Origin: an uncultured Marvinbryantia sp. | Lineage (GTDB): Bacteria > Bacillota > Clostridia > Lachnospirales > Lachnospiraceae | NCBI GenBank assembly: GCA_934373455.1 | Contig: CAKRON010000001.1 | Coordinates: forward strand, 65,671-129,670 | DNA length: 64,000 nucleotides | Direction: 5' to 3' | Part shown: positions 50,613 to 59,562 of the stretch, piece by piece | How the letters are laid out: each line of letters starts with the position of its first letter | How positions within the stretch are numbered: position 1 is the first letter of the stretch | Program-made: the position numbers and the translations under genes | Notes under the pieces: generated by a model | Told to the model about the DNA's origin: nothing | Database searches by the model: none | What the model saw: only the letters and a program-made list of their open reading frames with translations

Positions 50613-53435
50613 TTATCGTCCTTTCATATAATCATTTACTAATTTTGCAATTCTTTCGCAGCTGTGACCATCACATCCTGACATATATTTCTGAATAAAT
50701 AATTCGTATTTATCATCCATAATATGTTTTGATTTATCCCGTAAATATTCTGTTAAAGAAACTTGGTTCTCAAATATCGGTCCCGGAAGATCATCCGGAT
50801 AATTTAAATAAAACCCTCTATTATATGTTGCCAAATCATAACAGAAAAATGCGATTGGTTTCTTTAAAAGTGCATATTCGAATATGACAGACGAATAATC
50901 AGTGATTAGCATGTCAGAAATAAACATTAGATCATTTGTAGAAAAATCTCTGACAACCTGAATATTCGGATACTTTTTATCTATAATAGCATTTTTCATA
51001 ATTGGATGCGGACAGATTAATAATTGCTGGTCTGGTAACAATTCTCTGGAAAGTCTGTCAAAATCCAGATCTGGATGAAATTCAGTACGATCATTTCCTA
51101 TATCACGGAAAGTAGGTGCATAAATAATAATGAATTTATTTTTCCATTCAGGATGCTTCTCATAAATAGTGTTTTTCTTTTCCTGTACAGATGCGGCATC
51201 AAAAAAGACATCAGTTCTAGGACACCCCAATGCTCTTACTTTTTTCAGATTAATATTAAATGCATCAGCATAAATTGGGCGGATATACTGACCACTGACG
51301 CAGACAAGATTATACTGTGCATGAGTAGCCATATCAGTCGGAATGGAAATATTAGTACCACGTTGACCAAATTTTTTAAATGCACCACAGGCATGCCAGA
51401 GCTGAATAACACGCTGATCATCCTTCAATGGAAAATGTCTGAGATAACGTACATAATCATCTGTAATAATGACTTTACTGGTAACGGCATACCAGTACAT
51501 TTTTATAGAAGTCAATATACCATGCGGAATTTGTTTCGCACAGATAACTTTTTTTCCTTCTATATAAGGGTAAAGGGCTTTTGCATTTCCCTCCAACTGT
51601 CCATCTTTACGAATACTGATAAAGGCAACTCTGTTTTTTATATTCAATTTTCGGAAAAACGCCAGAGATTTTTTTACAATAATCTCTGATATTTTTTTCA
51701 TGGCAGGCATCTGGAGCTTCACAAAAGCTTCATCCCGTTTTAACAATATATCCGAACTGTTTAATGTAATATCTTTTTCTTCAAAATACTTCTCAATAAA
51801 AGTTCGTGTTTTCTCAGTAGAAATGAAATCCGCAAAAGTATCCTGATTAGCATCGTATAAGACAATAGCATCATTATAAAATGCCGTATAACCTTTTTTA
51901 TAAAATACCGGAATCCAGTTTAACAAGCGATCTTCCGCAGGAATAGCGTAATTTTGCAAAAATTTAACTCGGAAAAATTTATTGGACAAAGTATAATCCA
52001 TGCATAAAAAATTATTATATTCTATACCATTGCGTAAACTTTCAAGCGCTATGCGGTTGACATAAACAGGCTGCGGTTCTCCATAATTGGTATGATAAAT
52101 TAATTGACATATAAAGTTTGTAGGTGATTTAATAAAACGCTTAAACATAAAACGAAAAGCATTATTCGTATAAATAATTGCCGGATCACAGAATGTAATA
52201 TAAGGAGTCGTTGCATGATCCAATGCATAATGAAACAATTCATTTTCAGAAAAGGCTGACACAAATTCCATATTTCCCTGCATTAGATTATGTTCCAAAA
52301 TAATAGATTTCACTGACTCAGGAAGCACAATTTTTATCCCAATTAAATTTTGAATAATCAGAGTATTCAAGCAAGACAGAAACTGCTCTGTATTAGATTC
52401 ATCACCATACAATACTGCTGTAAAAAATGCATTTTTTAATGCAATTTCCGGTTTGGTCGCTAAATGATAAAGTGATAAATCTGGATGTTCATCTATAAGT
52501 GTCAATGATGCTTTCATATCCAAAATATTAAATTTTTCTTCAAATTCTTCTGCTATCAACGCAATAGATTCTTCATCCAGAGACCAAAATTTAATATAAA
52601 ACTGATTGATTAAAACTTGAAGTTCTTTTTGAATAATAGTATTTAAATAATTATGGATCTCGTTATTGAGTTCACGTGCCTGGGAAATAGTTTCATACTC
52701 AGGATAATCTTTCAAGATATTTTCTTTTGCCAAATCAAAAATTATTTTATGTGCTGTAATATAATCTTTGATTTTCCATGGCGAAACAGAAGCCGTAATT
52801 GAACTGGTATCACCATTATACATACGTCGATAATGCAAAATAATCTTATTTAAACCAACAATATTATCTGAATGATAAACATAACGCATAACAAATACAC
52901 CATCTTCAGAGTAGGAAATTGGTGGAAATTGAAAATGATACTGGTTAATTAGTGAGGAACGAAACAGTTTATTCCACAATGAAAATGTCCAAAGAATTGT
53001 GGGATCATATCGTTCTATATGGTCCAAATTAACAATACTGTTTATATTATTTACAGGATATTTCCTGGATCCATTAAAAATATCATATTTAGCAATGACA
53101 AGATCCGCATTAGTTTCAATGGCTCTGTCATACAAAGCCTGTAACGAATCTGGTTCAATGAGATCATCTGCATCAAGAAAATAAATAAAATCTCCTTTTG
53201 CACGTTCCATACCAATATTTCTGGCAGAAGAAGGACCACCATTTTCTTTATTAATAATATTTAAGTTAGAATACTTTTGCTGATAGCTTTCAAGAATTTC
53301 CAAAGTCTGATCCGAAGAACCATCATTTATAACAATCACTTCATAATCATCTATTGTTTGATTTAATACACTGTCCAGTGTTTCTGATAAATAAGTTGCA
53401 GCATTGTATGCTGCAATAATAACAGATATTTTCAT
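50613..53435 (-). CDS. GT2 glycosyltransferase fused to CDP-glycerol glycerophosphotransferase
   Basis: A 940-residue fusion. Residues 1-250 are a GT2 domain (ISVIIAAYNAATYLSETLDSV, VINDGSSDQT, FYLDADD-like IYFLDADDLI). Residues of about 330-560 look like a second, degraded GT2-type region (ADH-like HALDHATTPYITFCDPAIIY). From about 600 there is an intact Glyphos_transf domain (LWHACGAFKKFGQRG, GCPRTDVFFD, MLITDYSSVIFEYALLKKPIAFFCYD). It could add a sugar and then glycerol phosphate to the same chain. GAGG lies 10 nt before the ATG. Confidence 0.88.
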   Translation of the reverse strand: MKISVIIAAYNAATYLSETLDSVLNQTIDDYEVIVINDGSSDQTLEILESYQQKYSNLNIINKENGGPSSARNIGMERAKGDFIYFLDADDLIEPDSLQALYDRAIETNADLVIAKYDIFNGSRKYPVNNINSIVNLDHIERYDPTILWTFSLWNKLFRSSLINQYHFQFPPISYSEDGVFVMRYVYHSDNIVGLNKIILHYRRMYNGDTSSITASVSPWKIKDYITAHKIIFDLAKENILKDYPEYETISQARELNNEIHNYLNTIIQKELQVLINQFYIKFWSLDEESIALIAEEFEEKFNILDMKASLTLIDEHPDLSLYHLATKPEIALKNAFFTAVLYGDESNTEQFLSCLNTLIIQNLIGIKIVLPESVKSIILEHNLMQGNMEFVSAFSENELFHYALDHATTPYITFCDPAIIYTNNAFRFMFKRFIKSPTNFICQLIYHTNYGEPQPVYVNRIALESLRNGIEYNNFLCMDYTLSNKFFRVKFLQNYAIPAEDRLLNWIPVFYKKGYTAFYNDAIVLYDANQDTFADFISTEKTRTFIEKYFEEKDITLNSSDILLKRDEAFVKLQMPAMKKISEIIVKKSLAFFRKLNIKNRVAFISIRKDGQLEGNAKALYPYIEGKKVICAKQIPHGILTSIKMYWYAVTSKVIITDDYVRYLRHFPLKDDQRVIQLWHACGAFKKFGQRGTNISIPTDMATHAQYNLVCVSGQYIRPIYADAFNINLKKVRALGCPRTDVFFDAASVQEKKNTIYEKHPEWKNKFIIIYAPTFRDIGNDRTEFHPDLDFDRLSRELLPDQQLLICPHPIMKNAIIDKKYPNIQVVRDFSTNDLMFISDMLITDYSSVIFEYALLKKPIAFFCYDLATYNRGFYLNYPDDLPGPIFENQVSLTEYLRDKSKHIMDDKYELFIQKYMSGCDGHSCERIAKLVNDYMKGR

Positions 53436-53452
53436 ATACTATATACCTCGTT

Positions 53453-54433
53453 TTATAATTTAAATATATAATCTGTGATCTGCTCCACTTTTTTAAATAA
53501 AAGAGATAATCCAATACATAAAAGCAGACATACAATCATATATGTATATCCTGAAAGATATTGTTTAAAAAAAATCATTGGCAGACGCTGTAAAATGTAT
53601 ATTTCAAAAGAATATTTTCCTAAAAACAGAAATAATCTGTTTTCGATTTTTAAATGTGTACACAGTAAAATAATTACAAAAACGAAAAAAATACTCATTA
53701 TTTCGTAAGAAATAAAATGAGATCTAAAATGAAACCCTGTAAAAGTAACCAACAGACAAACTATCAATACTGGTAAGGTTCTGTTTTGCAGAAATTCATT
53801 TATCTGATCTTTGTAAAAGGATATTATTATACCGACAGGAAAACAAATGACCGTATTATACCACCAAGTACCATCTTTAAAATATCCTACGATTAAAATA
53901 TAAGCGACAGAAAAGGCAATGCAAGAAAGCAGTGCCTTTTGTTTATTGAATAATCGAAAAGATATATATGTACATATATACATAATTAGAATCGCAAACA
54001 TATACCAGTTACTGTTTCCCAGAGATTCCCATCCTGTAAAGGCAAGTAAAATTGTATTTAAATTATAATCCTTTTGAAGGTACATAGACAACAAAAGGTA
54101 TAAGAAAACTGCCATAGCAAAATGAAGCCAGGTTTTCAAAATTCTTCTTCTTGGCATCGCAAGAATATATGTTTCTCCCCTTTTTTTTATTTGTTCCATA
54201 ACTCCATAACCTGAATAAAACAAAAACGGAACCACAATAAGTTGACCTAATTTTTTGTCCAAAAAGGCACATCCACCAAAATATGGAAGCATGGAAGCAT
54301 CAATATATTGACAAAAATGTCGTATAAAAATAAACAACACAAAAATTCCATTAATACAGGAAGTTTGAGAAACCGATAGTGCAGAACGCAGATTTCTGTC
54401 TTCCGATTGTCTGAAAAAATTTTTTTCAGGCAT
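53453..54433 (-). CDS. Acyltransferase family 3 membrane protein
   Basis: About 326 residues from ATG 54433 (GAGG 7 nt upstream). Roughly ten hydrophobic helices; IFVLFIFIRHFCQYI near residue 38 has the Arg-His pair of OatA/Acyl_transf_3 enzymes, then LIVVPFLFYSGYGVM. It probably O-acetylates or otherwise acylates the surface glycan. It is AT-rich and lies 17 nt behind the GT2-TagF gene start side, so it heads the minus-strand unit that ends at 49586. Confidence 0.85.
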   Translation of the reverse strand: MPEKNFFRQSEDRNLRSALSVSQTSCINGIFVLFIFIRHFCQYIDASMLPYFGGCAFLDKKLGQLIVVPFLFYSGYGVMEQIKKRGETYILAMPRRRILKTWLHFAMAVFLYLLLSMYLQKDYNLNTILLAFTGWESLGNSNWYMFAILIMYICTYISFRLFNKQKALLSCIAFSVAYILIVGYFKDGTWWYNTVICFPVGIIISFYKDQINEFLQNRTLPVLIVCLLVTFTGFHFRSHFISYEIMSIFFVFVIILLCTHLKIENRLFLFLGKYSFEIYILQRLPMIFFKQYLSGYTYMIVCLLLCIGLSLLFKKVEQITDYIFKL

Positions 54434-54584
54434 GATCATTCCTCTCTTTCTTCAAAATTCCAAATAGTACCTATAGTATATCATAAGATATAAAATAATT
54501 TAAAAATAAATACTTTTAAAATTCTTAATATTAAAAAGATGTTTTATTAGTATTTATAGCAGACTTTAGATTTATTATAACATA

Positions 54585-54628
54585 AAAAGAGCCGACACAC
54601 TCTTCTTTCTGATAACTGCGTCAGCTCT
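54585..54628 (-). terminator. Terminator downstream of the dTDP-rhamnose genes
   Basis: AGAGCCGACAC (54588-54598) pairs with GCGTCAGCTCT on the other side, with G-U pairs, and reads into a T tract on the minus strand. It ends the rfbA-rfbB-rfbC unit before the acyltransferase gene. The remaining part of the 200-bp gap shows no gene. Confidence 0.75.
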
Positions 54629-54642
54629 CTTTCGTAATATTT

Positions 54643-55251
54643 TTAAAACTTAAACGTATCTTTAATTCCCATCCATTTCTGGTCTTTGTCACTTAAATTC
54701 AACGCTGTGCCATCTTCCATGACATATCCTTCTGCAGAAGCACTTCCCTGATAAGTTCCCTTCACCTGTGGCCACTGGATGCCAATTTCCGGATCATTCC
54801 ATGCCATACCGCCCTCATCACCTGGATGATAGAAGTCTGTACATTTATAACAGAATTCTGCCACATCGGATAATACCAGAAAGCCATGAGCAAATCCTTT
54901 TGGAATATAAAACTGCTTTTTATTTTCCTCTGTCAGTTCAATTCCAAAATACTTTCCATAAGTTTCAGACTGACTTCTCAGATCCACTGCCACATCATAT
55001 ACAGAACCTTTTATTACACGAACCAGCTTTCCTTGCGGATATTCTTTCTGAAAATGAAGTCCGCGAAGCACGCCTTTGGTAGAGCAGGACTGATTATCCT
55101 GTACAAACACCATATCCAATCCTGCTTCTTTCATATCATTTTCATTATACGTTTCCATAAAATATCCACGGGAATCGCCGTGTACAGTCGGTTCGATTAC
55201 ACACAGTCCCTGAATACCGCCTACGTTTTTCTCTACTTTAATCTGTCCCAT
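54643..55251 (-). CDS. rfbC: dTDP-4-dehydrorhamnose 3,5-epimerase
   Basis: The 202-residue protein has the RmlC cupin hallmarks: EPTVHGDSRGYFMETYN, QDNQSCSTKGVLRGLHFQ (catalytic His), KLVRVIKGSVYDVAVDLR and PKGFAHGFLVLSD. It epimerises dTDP-4-keto-6-deoxyglucose to the L-lyxo form on the way to dTDP-L-rhamnose. It follows rfbB by 2 nt. Confidence 0.96.
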   Translation of the reverse strand: MGQIKVEKNVGGIQGLCVIEPTVHGDSRGYFMETYNENDMKEAGLDMVFVQDNQSCSTKGVLRGLHFQKEYPQGKLVRVIKGSVYDVAVDLRSQSETYGKYFGIELTEENKKQFYIPKGFAHGFLVLSDVAEFCYKCTDFYHPGDEGGMAWNDPEIGIQWPQVKGTYQGSASAEGYVMEDGTALNLSDKDQKWMGIKDTFKF

Positions 55252-55253
55252 TT

Positions 55254-56273
55254 CTATCTGTCCCCGTACATTTTTTCATAATAATTCTGATACTCGCCGG
55301 AAATAATAGTTTCCCACCATTCCTTGTTATCCAGATACCACTGAATTGTTTTCTTGATACCATCTGCAAATTTGGTTTCCGGCAGCCATCCCAGTTCACT
55401 ATGAATCTTTGTAGGATCAATTGCATAACGCATATCATGTCCTTTACGGTCCGTTACATGAGTAATCAGACTTTCTGGCTTACCAAGTTCTTTACAGATC
55501 AATTTAACAATATCAATATTTCTCATTTCATTGTGACCGCCGATGTTATATACTTCACCGACACGTCCTTTATGAATAATCAGGTCAATTGCTTTGCAGT
55601 GATCCTCCACATACAGCCAGTCACGTACATTTAATCCCTCTCCATATACAGGAAGTGGTTTATCATTTAATGCATTGGCAATCATTAGCGGAATCAGTTT
55701 TTCCGGAAAATGATACGGACCATAGTTATTAGAACAACGGCTGATGGTTACAGGAAGTCCATAAGTTCTGTGATAAGCCAGCACCAAAAGATCTGCTGCC
55801 GCTTTAGAAGAACTGTATGGGCTGCTGGTATGAATCGGAGTTTCTTCTGTAAAGAACAGATCCGGGCGATCCAGTGGCAAATCTCCGTACACTTCATCTG
55901 TAGATACCTGATGATAACGAGTAATACCATACTTTCTGCAGGCATCCATTAAAACTGCAGTTCCCTTAATATTTGTATCCAAGAATACTTCCGGATTCTC
56001 AATAGAACGGTCTACATGACTTTCCGCTGCAAAGTTCACCACAATATCCGGATGTTCTTCTTCAAATAATTTATAAACTGCCTCTCTGTCTGTAATACTT
56101 TCCTTTACAAAACGGAAATTCGGCTGATCCATAACCGGTTCCAATGTGGACATATTACCGGCATAGGTCAGGCAGTCCAGACAGATAATACGATAATCCG
56201 GGTATTTCTTCATCATGTGAAAAATAAAATTACTTCCAATAAATCCGGCTCCGCCGGTAACAATAATATTCAT
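55254..56273 (-). CDS. rfbB: dTDP-glucose 4,6-dehydratase
   Basis: The 339-residue SDR enzyme has GGAGFIGSNFI, DCLTYAGNMS, AAESHVDRSI and YSSSKAAADLL with the catalytic Tyr-x-x-x-Lys. It oxidises and dehydrates dTDP-glucose to dTDP-4-keto-6-deoxyglucose. It lies 25 nt behind rfbA. Confidence 0.97.
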   Translation of the reverse strand: MNIIVTGGAGFIGSNFIFHMMKKYPDYRIICLDCLTYAGNMSTLEPVMDQPNFRFVKESITDREAVYKLFEEEHPDIVVNFAAESHVDRSIENPEVFLDTNIKGTAVLMDACRKYGITRYHQVSTDEVYGDLPLDRPDLFFTEETPIHTSSPYSSSKAAADLLVLAYHRTYGLPVTISRCSNNYGPYHFPEKLIPLMIANALNDKPLPVYGEGLNVRDWLYVEDHCKAIDLIIHKGRVGEVYNIGGHNEMRNIDIVKLICKELGKPESLITHVTDRKGHDMRYAIDPTKIHSELGWLPETKFADGIKKTIQWYLDNKEWWETIISGEYQNYYEKMYGDR

Positions 56274-56298
56274 GCTATTTTTTCTCCTCTATATATGA

Positions 56299-57195
56299 CT
56301 AATACAATTGCTCACGGTATTTTCCGTCTAATACGTCCTTAAGATATTGTCCGTACTGATTCTTTTTAACAATCTCATACGTCTTCATGACGTCTTCTTT
56401 GCTGATCCAGCCATTAAGATATGCAATCTCTTCCAGGCAGGCTATCTTACGATGCTGATGCGTCTCCACTGTCTTCACAAAGTTCGTAGCATCTACAAGA
56501 CTTTCATGTGTTCCTGTATCCAGCCAGGTAAATCCCTGTCCCAAAAGTTCCACATTCAGCTCACCGCTTTCCAGATAAATACGATTTAAATCTGTAATTT
56601 CCAGTTCTCCTCTTGCACTCGGTTTCAGGTTCTTTGCATATTCAACCACACGGTTGTCATAAAAATACAGTCCGGTTACACAATAGTTGCTCTTTGGATG
56701 TGCCGGCTTTTCTTCGATAGACACAGCCTTTCCGCTATGGTCAAATTCCACAATTCCGAAACGTTCCGGATCATCTACATAATAACCAAATACGGTGGCT
56801 CCTTTTCCGTTTTCTGCATTCTCTACTGCTGTTGTCAGTCTCTTCTTCAGACCATGACCTGCAAAAATATTATCTCCCAGAACCATTGCTACGGTATCAT
56901 CACCGATGAAATCAGCACCAATAATAAATGCCTGTGCCAGTCCATCCGGACTTGGCTGTACTGCATAAGATAAATTCACGCCAAACTGATGACCGTCTCC
57001 CAGTAATTCCTGAAAACGCGGAGTATCCTGTGGTGTAGATATAATCAAAATGTCACGAATACCAGCATTCATCAACACTGACATCGGATAATAAATCATC
57101 GGTTTATCATAAATCGGAAGCAGCTGTTTCGAAGTTACCATGGTCAGCGGATATAAACGGGTTCCTGATCCCCCTGCTAAAATAATGCCTTTCAT
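56299..57195 (-). CDS. rfbA: Glucose-1-phosphate thymidylyltransferase
   Basis: The 298-residue nucleotidyltransferase starts [18 protein letters not shown] and has [30 protein letters not shown] and [10 protein letters not shown]. It makes dTDP-glucose from glucose 1-phosphate and dTTP. It leads rfbA-rfbB-rfbC. The fourth gene of the pathway, rfbD, is not in the window. Confidence 0.97.
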   Translation of the reverse strand: MKGIILAGGSGTRLYPLTMVTSKQLLPIYDKPMIYYPMSVLMNAGIRDILIISTPQDTPRFQELLGDGHQFGVNLSYAVQPSPDGLAQAFIIGADFIGDDTVAMVLGDNIFAGHGLKKRLTTAVENAENGKGATVFGYYVDDPERFGIVEFDHSGKAVSIEEKPAHPKSNYCVTGLYFYDNRVVEYAKNLKPSARGELEITDLNRIYLESGELNVELLGQGFTWLDTGTHESLVDATNFVKTVETHQHRKIACLEEIAYLNGWISKEDVMKTYEIVKKNQYGQYLKDVLDGKYREQLY

Positions 57196-57258
57196 TTCTT
57201 TCGTACTCTCCTATCCTGATTTGTAATTACTCACACTAAAAATTTTATTATATTATAA

Positions 57259-57279
57259 AAGGTGCCCCAAGGGCACCTT
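57259..57279 (-). terminator. Terminator of the MerR-methyltransferase gene
   Basis: AAGGTGCCC (57259-57267) pairs perfectly with GGGCACCTT (57271-57279) around a 3-nt loop and runs into TTTTAT on the minus strand. It separates this gene from the rfb unit. Confidence 0.8.
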
Positions 57280-57310
57280 CAAGTGTTTTCTTTCATTTTT
57301 TTCATATTTG

Positions 57311-58492
57311 TCATTTTTTCACAATAAATATACCTGCATCTTTTGTAATATAGAACCCTTTTTCTGTTTTCTTTTTTACAAATGCACGGAAATCCCGGTA
57401 ACGGTCTACGATATAGCGATTCTGATTTCCATGACAGGACAAAATATAAGCAAGCAGCGCATCCGCATCTGTCACACTTAAATGATCTTCGTACTGAACC
57501 CAGACAACATCCTTGAATTCCTTTTGCAGCAACTCTTTTCCGTTTTCTTTTCCAAACCGTTCATACAGACGATCTGCGGACAATACAATACGGTCATCGA
57601 ATTCTTTCACCAGTTCACTTATTTCTTTCATATGGCTGCCACTGTAAGTACTACATATAAAAATCCCATTCGATTTTAGCACACGCTTTATTTCCCTGAA
57701 TACCTGCTGCAAATCCTCACAATAAAATAATACATGATTTGCAATCAGTAAATCCACAGATGCATCCGGCATATGGATCTGATGAGCGTCCATCACGTCA
57801 AATCGAAATCTTTCATCCTTTTTACCGATTGATCTTTTTACATCACGCATCATCCCATCGGATAAATCAGATAAAATAATCTTTATATTCTCCGGTATCC
57901 GTTCTCTGTTTTCTCTCCACAGAGATGCATCTCCGCATCCTATTTCCAAAATTGTATCGCCCGGTTGAATCTGACATTGTTCAAACAGCCATGGAAACCA
58001 TCCTTTTTTATTTGCGGCATATTCTTTATGCAGATTAATTCGAGCCGATATATTCGAAGAATTCAGGTACTGGCTTTTCAGTTTCTGCTCCATTTCATTC
58101 AGATTCACTACCTGAAGCATCTGGCTCCAGTCCACTTCTGCCCCCTGATCCACTGCTTCTGACGCTTCTATCAGTGCCTGTTTCATCAACTGCATCTGTT
58201 CCAGCCGCTCTTCCATCAGTCCAAGCTGCATATGCAGTGACTCCGATAAAAAAGACAGGTCCGAATTTCTCATTGTCATTTCCCTGATATCATCCAGCGA
58301 AAATCCCAAATATTTTAAAAAAAGAATCTGCTGAAGCCTCGCAAAATCTTTATCCGTATAAAAACGGGCACCATTTTCATTTATAAATGATGGTTTTAAA
58401 ATATTATGCTCATCGTAATATCTTATCGTTTTTTTCGTGATATGCGCTTTATTTGCAAATTCACCCGAAGAATAATACCCTTCCAGCCTCAT
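57311..58492 (-). CDS. MerR-type regulator fused to a SAM-dependent methyltransferase
   Basis: A 393-residue two-domain protein. Residues 5-75 are a MerR winged helix (EFANKAHITKKTIRYYDEHNILKP, then the LGFSLDDIREM wing-helix). Residues about 80-130 form the MerR dimer coiled coil. Residues about 165-300 are a class I methyltransferase with motif I ILEIGCGDAS (181-190), DLSDGMMRDV and ANHVLFYCEDLQQVFREIKRVLK. It may sense or methylate a small molecule and control the divergent gene. No metal-binding cysteines typical of CueR or MerR are seen. Confidence 0.9.
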   Translation of the reverse strand: MRLEGYYSSGEFANKAHITKKTIRYYDEHNILKPSFINENGARFYTDKDFARLQQILFLKYLGFSLDDIREMTMRNSDLSFLSESLHMQLGLMEERLEQMQLMKQALIEASEAVDQGAEVDWSQMLQVVNLNEMEQKLKSQYLNSSNISARINLHKEYAANKKGWFPWLFEQCQIQPGDTILEIGCGDASLWRENRERIPENIKIILSDLSDGMMRDVKRSIGKKDERFRFDVMDAHQIHMPDASVDLLIANHVLFYCEDLQQVFREIKRVLKSNGIFICSTYSGSHMKEISELVKEFDDRIVLSADRLYERFGKENGKELLQKEFKDVVWVQYEDHLSVTDADALLAYILSCHGNQNRYIVDRYRDFRAFVKKKTEKGFYITKDAGIFIVKK

Positions 58493-58518
58493 TTCTTTCG
58501 TCCCCCATTTCCCATTCC

Positions 58519-58547
58519 ACTATAATACACTCTATTTCCTTTGTCAA
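58519..58547 (-). promoter_or_regulatory. Promoter of the MerR-methyltransferase gene
   Basis: On the minus strand TTGACA (58547-58542) is a perfect -35, 17 bp from TATAGT (58524-58519). It overlaps the -35 of the plus-strand promoter, so the two cannot be used at the same time. Confidence 0.75.
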
Positions 58548-58569
58548 AATTTCATATCCATGATATACT
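58541..58569 (+). promoter_or_regulatory. Promoter of the nucleotidyltransferase gene
   Basis: TTGTCA (58541-58546) and TATACT (58564-58569) are spaced by 17 bp, and the ATG follows 48 bp later with AGGAG in place. The spacer is 17 bp and not the 19-20 bp of classic MerR-activated promoters, which argues for repression or mutual exclusion over MerR-type twisting. Confidence 0.7.
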
Positions 58570-58617
58570 TAAAAAAAATGTTGCATTTTTAAACTGCAAC
58601 CAGGATAGGAGAAAATT

Positions 58618-59520
58618 ATGCAAAGCACCACACTTGTGATTATGGCTGCTGGTATTGGGAGCCGTTTTGGCGGCGGTATTAAACAGTTGGAACCTGTCGG
58701 GCCAAATGGAGAAATTATCATGGACTACTCCATCTCTGATGCCCTTGCCGCCGGTTTTAATAAGATTGTTATCATTATCCGGAAAGACCTGGAAAAAGAT
58801 TTTCAGGAAATGATCGGACACCGCATAGAGAAAAAAGCAGATGTAAAATATGTATTTCAGGAAATGGATGATCTTCCGGAAGGTTTCTCACTTCCAGAAG
58901 GCCGTAAGAAACCTTGGGGTACCGGTCAGGCGATTCTTGCATGCCGTGATGTTGTAAAAGAACCTTTTGCAGTTGTCAATGCTGATGATTATTATGGCAA
59001 AGAAGCTTTTATTAAGATCCATGAATACCTGACAACACCTCGCAGTGCAGTCAATCATTTTCATTTCTGCATGGCCGGCTTTATTCTGAAAAACACTCTG
59101 AGTGACAACGGCGGTGTTACCAGAGGAATCTGCAAGGCAGATGATCAGAACCACGTAACACAGATCATAGAGACCAAAAATATCATCAAAACTACCGATG
59201 GCGCTGCCACCCTATTATCTGACGGAACGCAGCACTCCATTCCACTTGATACTCTTGTATCTATGAATATGTGGGGACTGACTCCTGATTTTATTGATTA
59301 TCTTCAGGATGGCTTTCAGGAATTTTTAGGCAGCCTTGAAGAAGGAGATCTTACCAGTGAATATCTTCTTCCAACCATCATCGATGATCTGATTCAGAAA
59401 GATAAGGCTATTGTTACCTTACTTCCAACCAATGATAAATGGTTTGGTGTTACCTACAAAGAAGATAAAGATGCTGTGATTCAGGCAATCAAAGATCTGA
59501 TCGCACAGGGACTTTACTAA
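58618..59520 (+). CDS. Nucleotidyltransferase family protein (sugar-1-phosphate type)
   Basis: The 300-residue protein has the NTP_transferase opening TTLVIMAAGIGSRFGGGIKQLEPVGPNGEII, the product-site WGTGQAIL and the metal motif VVNADDYYGKEA. The family joins a sugar 1-phosphate or other phosphate to a nucleotide. This branch, with the FGGGIKQ loop, is frequent in Firmicutes but its substrate is not established to my knowledge. It is a single-gene unit with its own promoter and terminator, divergent from the MerR-methyltransferase gene. Confidence 0.85.
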   Translation: MQSTTLVIMAAGIGSRFGGGIKQLEPVGPNGEIIMDYSISDALAAGFNKIVIIIRKDLEKDFQEMIGHRIEKKADVKYVFQEMDDLPEGFSLPEGRKKPWGTGQAILACRDVVKEPFAVVNADDYYGKEAFIKIHEYLTTPRSAVNHFHFCMAGFILKNTLSDNGGVTRGICKADDQNHVTQIIETKNIIKTTDGAATLLSDGTQHSIPLDTLVSMNMWGLTPDFIDYLQDGFQEFLGSLEEGDLTSEYLLPTIIDDLIQKDKAIVTLLPTNDKWFGVTYKEDKDAVIQAIKDLIAQGLY

Positions 59521-59527
59521 TTAACAG

Positions 59528-59562
59528 ACGTCCGGGCATATCATATGCCTCGGACGTTTTTT
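59528..59562 (+). terminator. Terminator of the nucleotidyltransferase gene, overlapping the end of the decarboxylase gene
   Basis: ACGTCCG pairs with CGGACGT around an inner GCATA/TATGC stem and runs into six T. The convergent decarboxylase gene stops at 59541, inside this hairpin, so its last codons form part of the stem. Confidence 0.85.

Noticed and set aside
51075-51689. 204-codon plus-strand ORF inside the GT2-TagF fusion gene
   Set aside because: Antisense frame of a well-supported gene, with no domain and no start signal.
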